The translations under genes were made by a program, and so were the position numbers. From the NCBI GenBank assembly GCA_037389465.1, contig JAZARR010000101.1, positions 48,552 to 112,551 on the forward strand: a DNA stretch of 64,000 bases, written 5' to 3'. The notes under the pieces are model-generated. The model was given only the letters and a program-made list of their open reading frames with translations, searched no databases and was not told the DNA's origin. Source of the DNA: Baylisascaris procyonis. Lineage: Eukaryota; Nematoda; Chromadorea; Rhabditida; Ascarididae. Positions 35,702 to 48,235 of the stretch are shown one piece after another (within the stretch, counting starts at the first letter, position 1; the number at the start of each line of letters is the position of its first letter).

Positions 35702-35871
35702 GATGTCGCCATAGGTCATAAGCAAGTGAAGGGAGCAGTTCACATCGACCGATCATCAGCGCTTTTCTATTTCCGTGCCCCCGTCACCCTGCGTTATCGG
35801 ACTGTTATTAGACGAGAAAAGATTGCTTTTGAGAGCCGGATTCTATCGCCACAATACATAGTTTACAGTAG
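35702..35871 (+). CDS. Exon-like open frame, unrecognised
   Basis: The acceptor taatgctgcag precedes GAT, and the frame reads DVAIGHKQVKGAVHID, then FYFRAPVTLRYRTVIRREK. It ends before a GTATGC donor at 35872. Mixed composition and both splice signals are in its favour. No neighbouring exon with the matching phase was found, and a frame of 57 codons is common by chance here. No domain recognised. Confidence 0.22.
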
Positions 35872-38800
35872 GTATGCCTAGGTTTAATTACGCATCTCTC
35901 ACTCCTTACCCTATTATCTACTGCTTCCAAGTTATATCCCTTAAAGATGCTCCACTTCGGTTCCGCACCAGCATTCGCTATGCATGGCAATTTTGCAAAC
36001 GCACACATCACATTGCTATGGTGATGTGACAAGATTCGCCTGAGCGCTATCACCAACTCTATGGAACTTACGTTTTCATTAACTCTGCTTTCGAAAAAGA
36101 TAGATGTGGATTTTGCCCTTTCGTTCCTGAATTTGTTTTGTGCTACACTACCGTCAATTCATCAGAGGAATTTTCATCAGAAGATGGAAGCACTGCAGCG
36201 ATTTTCTAACTACTAAAGGTGATCGAATTCCATCCCGAATTTTGCGGATCGTGGTTGTATGATAGAAAGACCAGAAACATTTTTCTTTAAATTATGTTGA
36301 ATTGTTACAGAGGACAGCTTTACTTTCCGCTTTGCGATTTTTATCACCTTTCTCTTCACTGATGTTCTAGTAAAATTTATTAATGTTCCCATATTCGCTC
36401 GTTCACTAATCCAAGACACTAACAGTAATTGCGGTAGTGAAATTTCGAAGTGTAACATATCACTATAGTGATAAAAGAATCCATAATCCAAGTTCGTTTG
36501 TCTTAGATCTTGCTTTTTCCGCTGCACTGTTCAGCTTCTCGTTGAGCGTTTCGCTATTTTTTCCATCTCCCAGAAAAATTCTATATATTCTAGATCAAAT
36601 GAATCAATTTTTACATAAAACTGCTGAATAAAATCGCTTGAGTTTTTGTGTTATGAGAAATAGTATGGGAAACTCTATCTAACATTGCAGAAACTTCTTG
36701 CGAGAGAAGGAAAGCCTCTACCTTTTTTATTCAACTATGAGAATGTGAATACAAAGGTGAAGGTGTGCTCAATTCTCTTTAAGCGTGTATTCTGATCTAT
36801 TAGAGCATTTATTTTTGATGTGCATAATTTTATTCTATAATAAGGTCAAATCTCTGAAATAAAATAGAAAAGTGCGTCCGAACTGGTTATAAGGTTAAGA
36901 TAGTAGTCGACTGTGCGAGTCGACTTTTTGCTGCGCGAGTAGAATTCACGAAAATGACTGTTTTTTTCGACAGTGGGAGTCATCTGGGGTGAGCACCATC
37001 ATCATAAAGTCGGCTCCAAAACAAGGAATCCTCGTTTGATTCGGGAGTCGCCTATCACAGTCGCCTAACACTGATTGTCGTTTATTAGCGGCTTTTTCAT
37101 CGTCTTTTTTTCACCGCTCATCGCTCGCTTCGTTCTCATCTGCTATCATGTTGAATCGGTTTCTTTAGCGTGAACGACTAGCAGTCATCATATGTTGTCG
37201 TAATTGAGGTGCATTGTAAGTCTCCCCTCTTTGTATGTCTGTTGACATGGCGACCACAAAAAACTCAAACCCTTTACAAAAGGAGAAATTTCATTGACAC
37301 TGAGTATGTTCGACATGGGACCACCAATTACTGCAGATGGTTAGCGCAAAAACTGCGCTTGAAAATGAACTCATGCATCTCTTCATTAGCTTTCGTTCTC
37401 TGTCATAAAAGTTCATTTTTTCATGAAAAGCGCAGTGAACCTGCGCAACTATCGACATTTTTCTTCTTTGAGCCGATGAGCTCCACAAAACCGATCGTAT
37501 TTACCCAACTGCGCTGTTACCGCTTATGTAATTGGATTCTTACCGCGAGGATAAAAGTGCTCAATAATGGCCATCCGCATTATCCCCGAAGCAGTGTTTA
37601 TAGACTACCAAACTGATATTCTTTCGGTAATTGAAATCAAGTATGCTTGTTCTTTTCTGATAGCGACTCTACGATCTGAATGCGTTGTCGCGCATCTCTG
37701 ACTGCTCCACTGTTGTTTTTTCGTTTGTGAACAGTGGAAATCTTGTGAAAGTGAATCCACTGTTGCTTTACTTTAAAAAAAAATCGTTTACTAATCCTAT
37801 GTCAATTTATAATTACTTTAGTTTCACCTAGCTTGGGATGCCAACAATTGTTTGATGATAACTGGTTAACAATTACAAGTGAGCTCGTGGATGGGAGGGG
37901 TGGAGGAAGAATCAACCATCTCTTGCTTGCCGAACGAATGCTTAATCGTTGAACTATCGCGAACGATTTTAATGTCATCTTTTTTTGCTCACGTTCTGTG
38001 AGTTCCACTGCACATACAAAACACGCATGATGAGCGTCTAGCGCTAATGATTGGAATAAAACTGAGGGAGATAGGACGCTTGTATATCATATGTTGCAGC
38101 GAAACTTTTCTTGTCTGACTAGGACTAAAATGTAGTCTGAGGCAGACTTTGTTTTTCAGTTTCATTAGATTTTACTATTTTCGATCGATCACTAAGTGAT
38201 CGAGTAGAACGTAGATACGAATTGGCCAGCTATGAAGTACCCCCATGTAGTTATTTTTAAAGGCGCATCTAGGCTTTTTATGCGCTGATACCGGCAAGTG
38301 CAAAACACAGAAGTCTTTGGCATATTGAGTTGTAGTTCTCGCGAACGAACTTTCACTTAGCTTCCAGACATTGACGAAAGAAAAAACTCTTTTGAATCTC
38401 CTTCTCTTCCCCCACCCTCCCCCTTCTTTTCTCAGAACGTGCTCGAAGATCTAAATAAAAGGTCTTCGAGTAAAGGTTGGGAAAGAGTTCATCAAATATA
38501 ATAACCCGCTTATCCATCTATTCACGCACAAAGAACAAACGGGCTGAGCATTTCAAGCGAATTCGTTGGAGCTAATGCCGGGAGTTCATACAGTTTGGAC
38601 GCTTAGTCCTTAGTCATGTTCTCACCTCATGCAAGTGTTCGTATGTTTTTAACCTCAAGCTAATGCTTGTAGTGTTGAAGAAGTGATGCATCCTATGTTT
38701 GCTTTGGAATTTCGGCCTCCAATTTGTTCCTTCTTTGCATTCATTTCATTTCTATATCAGCTCATTCCTTCATTGCTTTGTTCCCCTTCTTCTCTCCTGT

Positions 38801-40529
38801 GATATATACGTAATCGGTCGGAGGAGACGTAGTGAATAGGAAACCATCGCTAATGAAATTTGTTTGCACATTCATTCGATGAATACCGAAATTACTACTG
38901 CCATCATAACCGCAAACGTGGGAAAGGATTATACCCTGTTTTCAACTCAAACTTCAAATTGCCGTTTCTGTACTCGAACAATCTCTGTTATTCTGTTGAG
39001 TCCATTCGAGCAACACGAGCTCTTGCTCAAATTCATTCGCTCACTAATCTGTTTATAAAGTTTAATCATTAAGCTAGTTATTCACCTGCCAACTAATCGG
39101 AGAAATATAATTTTTACCTCTCTGTGCTTATGGGAACACTCCCACGTTCGTCATTTCATTCAAATTTGATTAATTCTTTAAACATCCACAATTATTTCCG
39201 CTCCTCAATTGACTTGCTTGTTAAGCGTACGAAAGAGCGACACCCAAGCGCAATTCCTTCGAGCCACAGGTAAACATCACCTTCTTTCAAATATCGAAAA
39301 TCTTGGCGAGTTCGGTTACGCTTTCGAGTTTCGCTTTCGGTTACGCTTTGGCGAGATTCCTTTTTCAAATGTGCCCCTCTTTAACGGAAACTCTTCACTG
39401 ATTTTCGAGTTTTTAGGCATTCGGTTAAAGAAGTTTCCCAACATTTCATTAATCTTCCACTTATATCGACTTTCAGTAATTAATGCAAATCCACATTGTC
39501 ACTTCAGCGCATAAACTATAACTGATGCGTTTTAGTGATATTGATAACTGTAACCGATTGTAGTGATCATAAAACTTTCATCTGTAGTAACTTTTATTAT
39601 CATGTATTTCAAAGTAAGGAGGCTCCGGTTTGCTCCGAGTCGCTATGCCTCTGCAATAAACGAAAACACTAATTTTACGAGTTTGTGGAATTTGCTGCCA
39701 TCCTTAATCCCAAAATTAAGGATCTGAATCGTTTGCTGCATTATAAAGATTTCATCTCACCGACAACCATTCAGAATATTTGACATTCAGTCTTTTTCAT
39801 AATGATGTTTCGCCGACCCCTTGATAATCTTCCACCTAATCTTACAAAAACTATATTCTGCATTGGTCCTAGAGAGCACCATACTAATCTTGTTTATTGT
39901 TCACCATGCTGTACGTAAGCACAATACATGAGATAGTTTTGAATTTCCGATCTGAGGTTCCATCTGATTGAAAACATTTGAGAAGGGTTGATGACCGTTA
40001 GCACCGGATTCATCATCAAGCTTCTAAGCGATAGTTCCAATGAAGATATTCGAAAAGAGAGTTCCGAAATAACTAAGAGCAGCGGCGGTATCAGCTGGAT
40101 CTGCCAAGCTGTACTCCACATATACTTGCGATCCTTGAACTGTTTCACAGAGAAGAACTCCGTAAACTGCTGATTACGGCACTTCTCAGCTTTCTTCATT
40201 TTGCAGTCTTCAAGCGGTTGCGTGTTGAGGCATGCAAAATAGGCTCTGAATCCTTGCAAGGTCAAGGGTTAAGGAATGTTATCTGATGCAACAGTTTACA
40301 GAGCCTCTCAATCATTCTCGCTTCTTCAAGATGTCAGTTTCTTTCCGTAAATTGCAGTAGGATAGTTGTCCCATTTCTACTGTTTGACGAAATGTGCAAT
40401 TTCTTAGAAATTTCTACGGTCTTCTGAAACAAACGGCGTCCATTGATCGCGGGAGCTGTAAGGATCGTACCTCTTGTTTCCACTAGCTCACTTGATATCA
40501 GGATACAAGTTCCAAATGTGAGGGATAAG
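35872..40529. other. 4.7 kb without a recognisable gene
   Basis: AT-rich sequence with a 19-bp perfect palindrome (tcgatcactaagtgatcga) at 38185-38203. Repeated AGTCGACT lies at 36906-36926, and a short duplication (TTTCGGTTACGCTTT twice) lies near 39310-39350. Open frames are of chance length. Confidence 0.5.
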
Positions 40530-41220
40530 TCAGACCACAGGACGAATATTCAGGATTACTAACATGAGTTCAAGCAAACTTGCGATACTGAGAAACACAC
40601 AGAGATACTTGAGATATACGTGTTGCAGTGCACTTTTAGAAGCTGGAACAGAAGGTTAGCAGGAGCCCAACGTCTATCTTTGGATACCGAGGCCTGCGTT
40701 TTTCATTATACAAGTGCGGTTAGTACTAGAGTGGGCGGAATTGAGCATCAATGTGTCATTCAATTAGCGCCTCTAATCTACCTTGCGCAGTGCTCCATGT
40801 CGTAGGAAACGTCGTGTGGTGCAGCATCCATTCCGGTTTTGGGAATTGTATCATAACACCTTGTAAAGTAGTTGAGTTTTCCAAAATATACATTCCAATA
40901 TACGCCATGTGCAATTGGTCGTCTGGCGCGGAGGGGTATGCTGTGCTCACAGTAAGGCTGTCCGAAACAGCGACATCGGGTATGCCATGTCAATGTGCAT
41001 CTGACATAGGGCAGAAATATGCTTGTTTGACGATGCCGCTCCAAGTACTTCCTATATCGCATTGTTTTTAAGCGCAAACATCAGAAATGACGAAATATAT
41101 GAACAAACGAATGAGCATCAAAATATTCTAACCTGTTCACATTTGAAATTATGACAACAGCAGCAACGGTGAAGAAGCCGATAAGCGCCCATGAGGATTG
41201 GATATGATATCCGCATATAC
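40530..41220 (-). CDS. Candidate three-exon membrane protein fragment, unrecognised
   Basis: Reading the minus strand from about 41220, an exon ending at 41133 encodes SSWALIGFFTVAAVVIISNV, a convincing hydrophobic anchor or signal segment, and stops at the donor AACAG|GTTAGA. A 175-bp intron ends in tgtttcggacag. Exon 40957-40782 (LTVSTAYPSAPDDQLHMAY, later KPEWMLHHTTF) starts in the matching phase and ends at CGCAAG|GTAGAT. A 139-bp intron ends in accttctgttccag. Exon 40642-40530 again matches phase and encodes a hydrophobic stretch (YLKYLCVFLSIASLLELM), then TGA. Two phase matches and two membrane segments support a gene. Weak points: no in-frame ATG for the first exon, no poly(A) signal nearby, and a second frame also open across the middle exon. 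Family unknown. Confidence 0.33.
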
Positions 41221-43189
41221 ATCCCGCTCACTTCCGCTTACCATTTTCACAACTTTTCAAGAAACAATTTGAAAAATGTAATGTGTAGACGCTTAACATT
41301 TTAACACATCTGGGTGCAATTGAATTTATTCCGTTTTTATTCATTTTCTGTTTCGGTGACCGGGCCGATACAATATGCATGCAGGTTTTTCGAAATGCAC
41401 AGAAGCGTTGTGAAAATTGATGAGTTGATGTGAGAAATGAAATGCAAACAATATGCTGTAATAGACTTTTTGTTGTGATGAACAATCGCGCTGCGACTCA
41501 ATTTGCATACTTCACCTCAATGATATCTCTTCTTATCTGCTTTATTATATTGCGCATTTCTTCCGGTTGTCTGGTTGCGTGTTTCATACCCTTTTGCTGT
41601 TATGTGCGTTTACTCGGATATCTTGTTGGTTCTTCGCGTTGATACGCTCAGTCAACCAGTTTAGTCAACCAGCTGGGTCCAACGCGCCGGTTCGGTCAAC
41701 CATCAATTAGCTGCAACTTTTCGTCTCGCGTGGTCCACACGGCAGCAAGGCAACACTTTTGCTCGTTCAATTTCGTAACTGAAGTTTCTGGGCAGAGAAA
41801 TGGATGCGCATTGATACGTGGGCGAGAAGGTCCGTAGTTGTCATAATGCGCTTCCTAGAAAAAAGGGGCATTTCGCACTGCAAACGACATTTGCAAACGT
41901 TTATAAAAATGCGAACTAATCGTGCATGACAATTTTTTAAGCGCAACGATTTTCTCAGCTTAGGGATATGGATATACGTTGCGTGTGTTCAGGCATTTCC
42001 CGTCAACAGTGTCATTTTTTCAAATGGTCATTTTTCCAACCCTCCGCCTCCTTTTTTTGCTCATATCTACGAAAATTCCATGATTGCGACTATCCTTCTT
42101 AGTGTACTTTCGTGTCTTAATCTGCCAATGCCTGAACGTGCTACTATCTTCGACTAGCGTATAATCTTCTATATATAATAGGAAGCATTTCGATAGTGCA
42201 GCTGAGGCCTGATGGATTTTCCCACCAAATTGTTTTGCACGAGTTATTTACTCATTATTTAGTGAATTCACTGTGAAAGAAACATTGCTTCGGTTTGTAG
42301 CTTTTTTGATCATTTCCGTAAATATTATTGGCGGTTTGGAGAATCACGATTGACTGCCGAGAGAATTGCTGATGCAATGGAGACGCAGTGAGCGTAGATG
42401 AACATCTGAGTCTCTAAAGCCGTTGATTTTCAAATGAGAAGTTTCTTTTTGAGGTTATTGCAACGGATTGTTCATCCGCACGCCTAGATGTGGGTGTTTC
42501 ACTAAGATGGATCATCAACAAGACCCGGAGGATGGATAGGCTACGAAAGAATGTAACTAGTTCAAAAAACTCATGAAAATCTGTGAGCATGCTATGATGC
42601 GATGTACGCTTCAAAATACCAATGAGTTTTAGTGGAACTGGCACGATATAGCTCTAACATTGCGTTTACTTGACTAAGCAGTTTCACTAATTCGAAAAAA
42701 TTATGCAATGATGGCGAAACAGTGCCTTGTATGTTACCTAATTTGTCCATCTGTAGAAAACTCTTATGAAAGACCTGTTTTTCTTTGATCCGACCGCCGA
42801 AAATGTAACTGGCGCGGAGTGGATGTAAAATTCTTGGCATTTTGGATGTCCATAACTTCATTCAAGTTTACCTAATAAAAGTGAATTTCAACAGAGGAGG
42901 TAATCCTTTGCTGTGCATTAAACGCGTTAAAATTCACAAATAATAATACACAATGCAAATTTTAAGAGGCACATAACAGTGCAGCCTGTTATTCAACTCA
43001 GTCAGTTTCATTTATTACATTTAGTCAGTTCTTTCGCTTCCTGTTTCCTTCTATTGAGTGAAGCCACTGTTTCCTGTGGGCGGATAGGACCCCAATGTAA
43101 CCTGACCGCCGGTCTCCTAATGATAACGCATTATGAATGGGTCTGAAAAACATTTGAAGGTCCTCTGGCTCCACTACTTGTCGCAGACG
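41221..43189. other. No recognisable gene
   Basis: AT-rich flank and possible upstream introns of the minus-strand candidate. The minus frame 41228-41485 ends in a potential donor (GTAAGC at 41232) but has no recognised content. Confidence 0.45.
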
Positions 43190-43380
43190 CACATACATTT
43201 GTATTGCAGATATGAAGTTCTAACCAAGTAATCACCAGCAGGCGTGCCAAGCTTCCGTGACAGGCCGCGTCTTCAACATAGGCTGCCTTCGAATAGAGGC
43301 CTTGATTTTACATCACCAAAAAGCAGATGTCCAACCTCCACACAAATTGAGACCTCCTCAAATTTCCCCGTAATCAGGCT
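43190..43380 (-). pseudogene. Possible SH2-domain relic
   Basis: On the minus strand the frame reads SRPLFEGSL, a stop after Cys, then RRGLSRKLGTPAGDYLVRTS, followed by a GTATGT donor near 43196. F-x-G, 16 positions, then G-D-Y-L-V-R-x-S resembles the start of SH2 domains, where (Y/F)HG is followed about 14 residues later by GDFLVR; the Arg would bind phosphotyrosine. Nematodes have many SH2 kinases. The block 43060-43400 is GC-richer than its flanks. The in-frame TGA at 43273 and the short match make this a weak call: an exon relic, or chance. Confidence 0.28.
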
Positions 43381-44982
43381 TCAATCACAGGCAGTGAACA
43401 TGTCTCTGTGAGGAATGAAAAAGCAAATCAGCGAAAGTGACCGTTCCTTCATTGGTATACAATGACTTACGTTCAACGGTCTCTTGAGTTACTTCGCTGT
43501 TTGAAGCAGAACTTGTGTTACAAATGAACGGATATGTTTGACAGGGAATAACGTAACAACCATTATGAAATCTGTTGTACGGTGCAATCTTTGTGTTGAC
43601 TAGAGAGCAATTTAGTGGTATCCGAGTTTAGAAGGAGCTTTGACATATGGGGACAGAGTTGGGACTACAGCCGGCACAGAATCCCCTATGCAAAACGAAC
43701 TGTGCCTTTATAAACAGGGGATTGGTCCCTATCGGTAGCATCCATCTACTGAACGTGTCCTTTGAAAGAAACAGTTTAACAGCTGTATGCGGCACATCGT
43801 CGGTAATTTTTATCTTTATCCGTCGCAAAAAGCGATCGGTGCTTTTGTAGACAAGTGAGGAATGATAATATTTATCTTCCTAAGAATGCAGACATAATGA
43901 AGAGTCATTTTGCTGTACTGCACGCTAAACACAGAGTTTGTTTTCTTTTCCGAGCCATTTCCACCTACGTTGCCCTTCATTTGCCGTCCTTACTTGTTTT
44001 AAATCGCAGACATCATTCTCGCTGCATGTCAGTAAAATATAAGTGGAACTATAAGTCTCATTCTTCGGCTTAAAAGACTTTCAATTTCTTCCTATTGTCT
44101 GTCATTTTTACAATATACGAGCATCTCTTGGAAGCTGTTGGTTTTGCCTTTGCTGTTGTATTGCATGAGTTGATCGGATTTCATTGAGATTAGGAAACAT
44201 GTCTAATGCATTGTGCATTTCGACTAATCGCTTTTCTATGTATGTGCATTTAGTGCGTATAGTGGATGGTTCAATTAGAATATTTTGATGGAATATCACT
44301 GCATCATCAACCGCCTACATTTAATCATTCATATGGACGTACTCACGCCTGATGCATATATGCACAAATATTCTCATGTGGCATCATATATTTGAAAAAA
44401 AGATATAGACTTACGTAATGCGTGAATCGAATATGAAGCAGCAAACATCACTCAGTGTCACTGAGGTTTTTAATTATTTTTTGTGCTTATTTGTAGTAAA
44501 TATTTGCGTTCAGAGTTTGTCATAACTATGAAATTGACAAAACTGATCAAATTTTTCGCAAGTGCGTCAACAAAAACAAGCGTAACTTGTCAATAAGAAG
44601 TAATTATATGCGTAATAAAAACATGAATATGCCTTACTTCCTTTTTGCTCTTTGAAGGTTAGAATTCCCCGATGCTTCAAATGAAATCAATGATTTGATT
44701 GCTCATATGGTTCACCGCACTTTTATTTGCTCCCGATGTCGTCCGCTCGTTGATATGTTTTATCCACATCGACAGCTCGAATTTTGATTAAATGCTCCTT
44801 CGTGCTACCTGACGTCGTACTGAGCACTTGACGAGCCGCTTTTCCTGTTTGCATGTTATTTTATGTAGATCTTTCCAATGCCAATAACATAACGAGGGGA
44901 TTACGTCACTGCAGTATTACTCTTGCACTGACTGATACCGAAGGGCGCTGCAAAGGTTGGTCAGGTATTTGGAATCGAAACA
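43381..44982. other. No recognisable gene
   Basis: AT-rich, chance-length frames only (several of 60-70 codons around 43628-44073). Confidence 0.5.
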
Positions 44983-45071
44983 TCCTATAAGGTCGACCAT
45001 CCTATAAGGTCCTATAAATTTCCTATAAGTTCACATTTCATATATCCTATAAGGATATATGGAATGTGAAC
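44983..45071. repeat. CCTATAA repeat cluster with a 43-bp imperfect palindrome
   Basis: Five copies of CCTATAA lie at 44984, 45001, 45011, 45022 and 45046, two of them followed by GGTC. The last overlaps a palindrome at 45029-45071 whose 20-bp arms (starting GTTCACATTTCATATATCCT) pair with one mismatch around a 3-bp centre. The structure could extrude as a cruciform or form an RNA hairpin. Function unknown. Confidence 0.85.
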
Positions 45072-45404
45072 AGTTGTACTTGCGGAATGAAACTGAGTGA
45101 ATGGTAAACGTAATCGGTAGCAAAGAAGGCGATTAATACAAACGGCAAGAAAATTGATCATTGACATTCGTTAATTGAACTGTGGCAACCTGTCGCAAGA
45201 GAAAAGCTTTGAAGAAATTTGCCAATTCCACTGTAATTTCTTTTTTTTTTTCATCGATGGTTCTTATTAGAGCGATTTCGATGTGCAGCTTCCTTTTTCT
45301 CAACCTTTGTGAAGATGTTGGTATATTCTTCGCATTTTCCAGCGCTAATTCTTACGCGATGTACGATCTTTGAAATTATTGTTATGGATTTCATATGTAC
45401 GCAG
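45072..45404. other. No recognisable feature
   Basis: AT-rich, with a T-run at 45240-45251. It ends with the acceptor-like tttcatatgtacgcag. Confidence 0.5.
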
Positions 45405-45567
45405 CGAATACATTGGTGACAGGGGAACATTTACGCTGGCAAACCCCCAGATTGCCTCGAGGAAGATAATATACTGCAAATCTATGCTTCCGCAGCGGAA
45501 GAAAACGCTAACTGGTATAGTCGGGACGTTGAGGGTGGGAGGGGATGGGAAGTGTTCGGAGACATAG
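45405..45567 (+). CDS. Exon-like open frame, unrecognised
   Basis: After a good acceptor (ggatttcatatgtacgcag) the frame reads EYIGDRGTFTLANPQIASRK, then CKSMLPQRKKTLTGIVG and a Gly-rich end to a TAG at 45565. Basic, Gly-containing composition and higher G+C look protein-like. It would be a last exon, but no poly(A) signal follows closely and no upstream exon was found. Family not recognised. Confidence 0.28.
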
Positions 45568-48009
45568 CAAACCAGTAGGGGAACCAACTTTCTCTGCAGT
45601 GCTACCTGTTGACTAATGCAAGTCGTTGAACTTTTATTACCTGACAGTGGTTGAAATGAACATCAGTTAATATTTGTGGTACGAATTTACAACTGTACTT
45701 TGTCAGAAGGTTGATGTCAGTACTGCAGTTTTATCAATTTGCTCAAATTGTGATTGTTGTGCGCTTGTATTGTGATTATTCAACGATGGGAATCGCTTGT
45801 TACATAGACAGAATTCCTCGTTTTTGACTAAAAATTGAGCTGCACTCGTGGGCTCTCCGTATGCCATTGTTTCAGCACTTAGCTGTGAAGAGTATTTCTG
45901 TTTGGCTATAGGTATTTTGCGTCTTCAGAAATGAGGACTTGCCGATAATGCACCATGCGGATATAGTAAATCCATAGCTCGCCACGCTTATGACCTAGAA
46001 GACACAAATAACTAAACATTCTTTCAGCCACTGAAATTTACCTGCAAACTAATTACACTTAGAACAGTCTAGCATACTCTAACACAGAAGAATCTACGTC
46101 AGCCCATATGCATGCATTGCATAGGAGATTTCTTGTTTGCTACCTTGTTATCTAATACCCTAATCCACCAAATAATTGAGCCACCACAAATGCGTTCTTT
46201 CCGCCACTAACTTTTTTGTACTCTCAAATCTTAGAGTAGTTTTATATTGGCGCAACACCTAATGCATATTTTCATGTCGCTAAACACCAACACCTAATGC
46301 ACACTTTAATGAACATTTTCGTGTGCATAACCAAACAATGTTCTACTAACTACGAATTTTATGACGATGAACTTGCACAATAGCATGTAAGTTACCATTA
46401 AAAAACACCCACCGTGTAGCCATGTGCTGCAGCACATATATTCGGTAAATGTTGATAAGCGTGTCAAGTGCACAGTTGGTTAGCTTTTCCGATGCGTAAA
46501 TCTTTTGCTCCATCAAAATCCGCACTGAACATGACGATTTTTACTGAAATTTGCTGATGAGGAGATATTTAAATTTTCAAACCAAAATAGTAAAGTTTCC
46601 GAGGCTCAACAAATTATACCTTTAAAACACATTTTTGGTCGATGCAGAGCAAATAAAAAGCCTGGTCATGTGAAACTTCTGGTCGAATTTGCTCTTCAAG
46701 AGTATAATCGCATAGTATGTGCACTATGTTGTAGCATTTCATATCTGCTACACTACCACATCCCGCATACTACAACAGCACATCTGAGATGTATTGTGAC
46801 ATCGCTGCTGACTGCTGCGCCTTTAAGCTTCAGGACTCACTTCCCATTGTTGCATAAACGAGAAGTGCAATTGTGCTCACTGTTGCTCTGCATTCGTAAA
46901 TTTTCGATTTAACCGTTTTGTGAGTGGTTTGATGGTGTAACTACCCGATCATATTCGTTCACTGTTTTTCGAGTTGTTCAGAGGGTCGACCAATTGCACA
47001 CACAATCTCGTGACTCTCTTATAGGCATACGAGCGTGGATTCCATCTCTCACAGCTCGGTAAAGTTATTATTAAAATGCATAGCTAAAGTCTCGAATTTA
47101 TTGTCAGAATCATTGGTTGAAATTTTTCATTGATCATCAGTTTGAAGGTTGTCGAGTTCTAGGCTATAAAAATGATTTATCATTCCTCTTTATCGTCGGG
47201 TATAAAAAAAGTCTTTAAATGATTGGGGATCACTGCTCGCAGTCATGCAAGAATAGAGTGAAATCGCATTAAGTGTTTCTAAATTATGCTAGTATTTAAG
47301 TCGTTATGATTAAAGCGCTTCAGGAAGGATTTTCACAGCACTCACAGCCTTGAGCATAGTCAAACTCAGCTATTAAAGCAATTATTTGAGTGGAATTGCA
47401 TCAGCCATTCCAACATATTCACGAAGAGCTTTCCTGCCAAGATCTGTTCCACATGCCAATTTAAAAAAAAAAAAAATGCCAAAGTGATTTTTTTTTTTTC
47501 AATTCTATGTTCCCTTCTTCTTATAAGACAACATCTCCAGTGTAATCCCGCATTGTCGTTGCAACTTTTTCGATAGCCGAAAGAGTAATTCATCAACGAG
47601 AAATGCGTCTTCTGAAGTAAGCAGCTATTCCACTTATATAGCACCCATTCTTCAGTTATTCACTAAGACATCATCTATGTCACCATTGTGGCATGACCTT
47701 ATTTGTTCTCATAATCGTTGTATTTGTGCAGCGATAATTCATTTAATGAACGATGCGTCGAAATCATTTCTTGTTGACTGCTATGTTTGCTGGCTTATCC
47801 ATACAATCGCTTTCACATTTATATATTCATCAAGTGTTCTGCGATTTCATTCGTTTATAAGTTGTTCCTCCTATACGTCTTCATTGTTTAGCTGTTCATT
47901 AGCATTTTCTGGCATTATGTGCCATGAATTTTGTCGTAAACATCGCAGTATACAGCGGATGTGCTTTTGGAAAATAGCTCCTCGCATTGCATCACACTAA
48001 AACTCTTTT
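45568..48009. other. No recognisable gene
   Basis: AT-rich. There is an imperfect 24-bp direct duplication at 46252-46275 and 46288-46311 (CAACACCTAATGCA...). An A14 run at 47463 faces a T12 run at 47488, a potential A/T hairpin. Confidence 0.5.
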
Positions 48010-48235
48010 TTGTACGTGTTGTGATTGGCAACGGCTGCACAGAGGGGACCGAGTATAGGCGGAGGGCAGGAGTACGTAGCCGTCTGTCGATCCCGATACG
48101 CCAGTACAAGCAGAATAGAAGTAGTTCATTGGGATCACCACGGCTTCCAACATGAGGAGCCAAAGACATGTAACGGGCTTGAACCCAACTTATATAGGCT
48201 CAAGATATCATCGGAGGGGGGGGGGCACAAGAGCA
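48010..48235. repeat. GC-rich island, possible dispersed repeat or exon remnant
   Basis: A sudden GC-rich block ending in an 11-G run at 48215-48225. Several frames are open on both strands because stops are rare here, so coding cannot be assigned to one of them. The texture (cggagggcaggagtacgtag, ggatcaccacggcttccaac) suggests an inserted repeat rather than a host exon. Confidence 0.3.
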
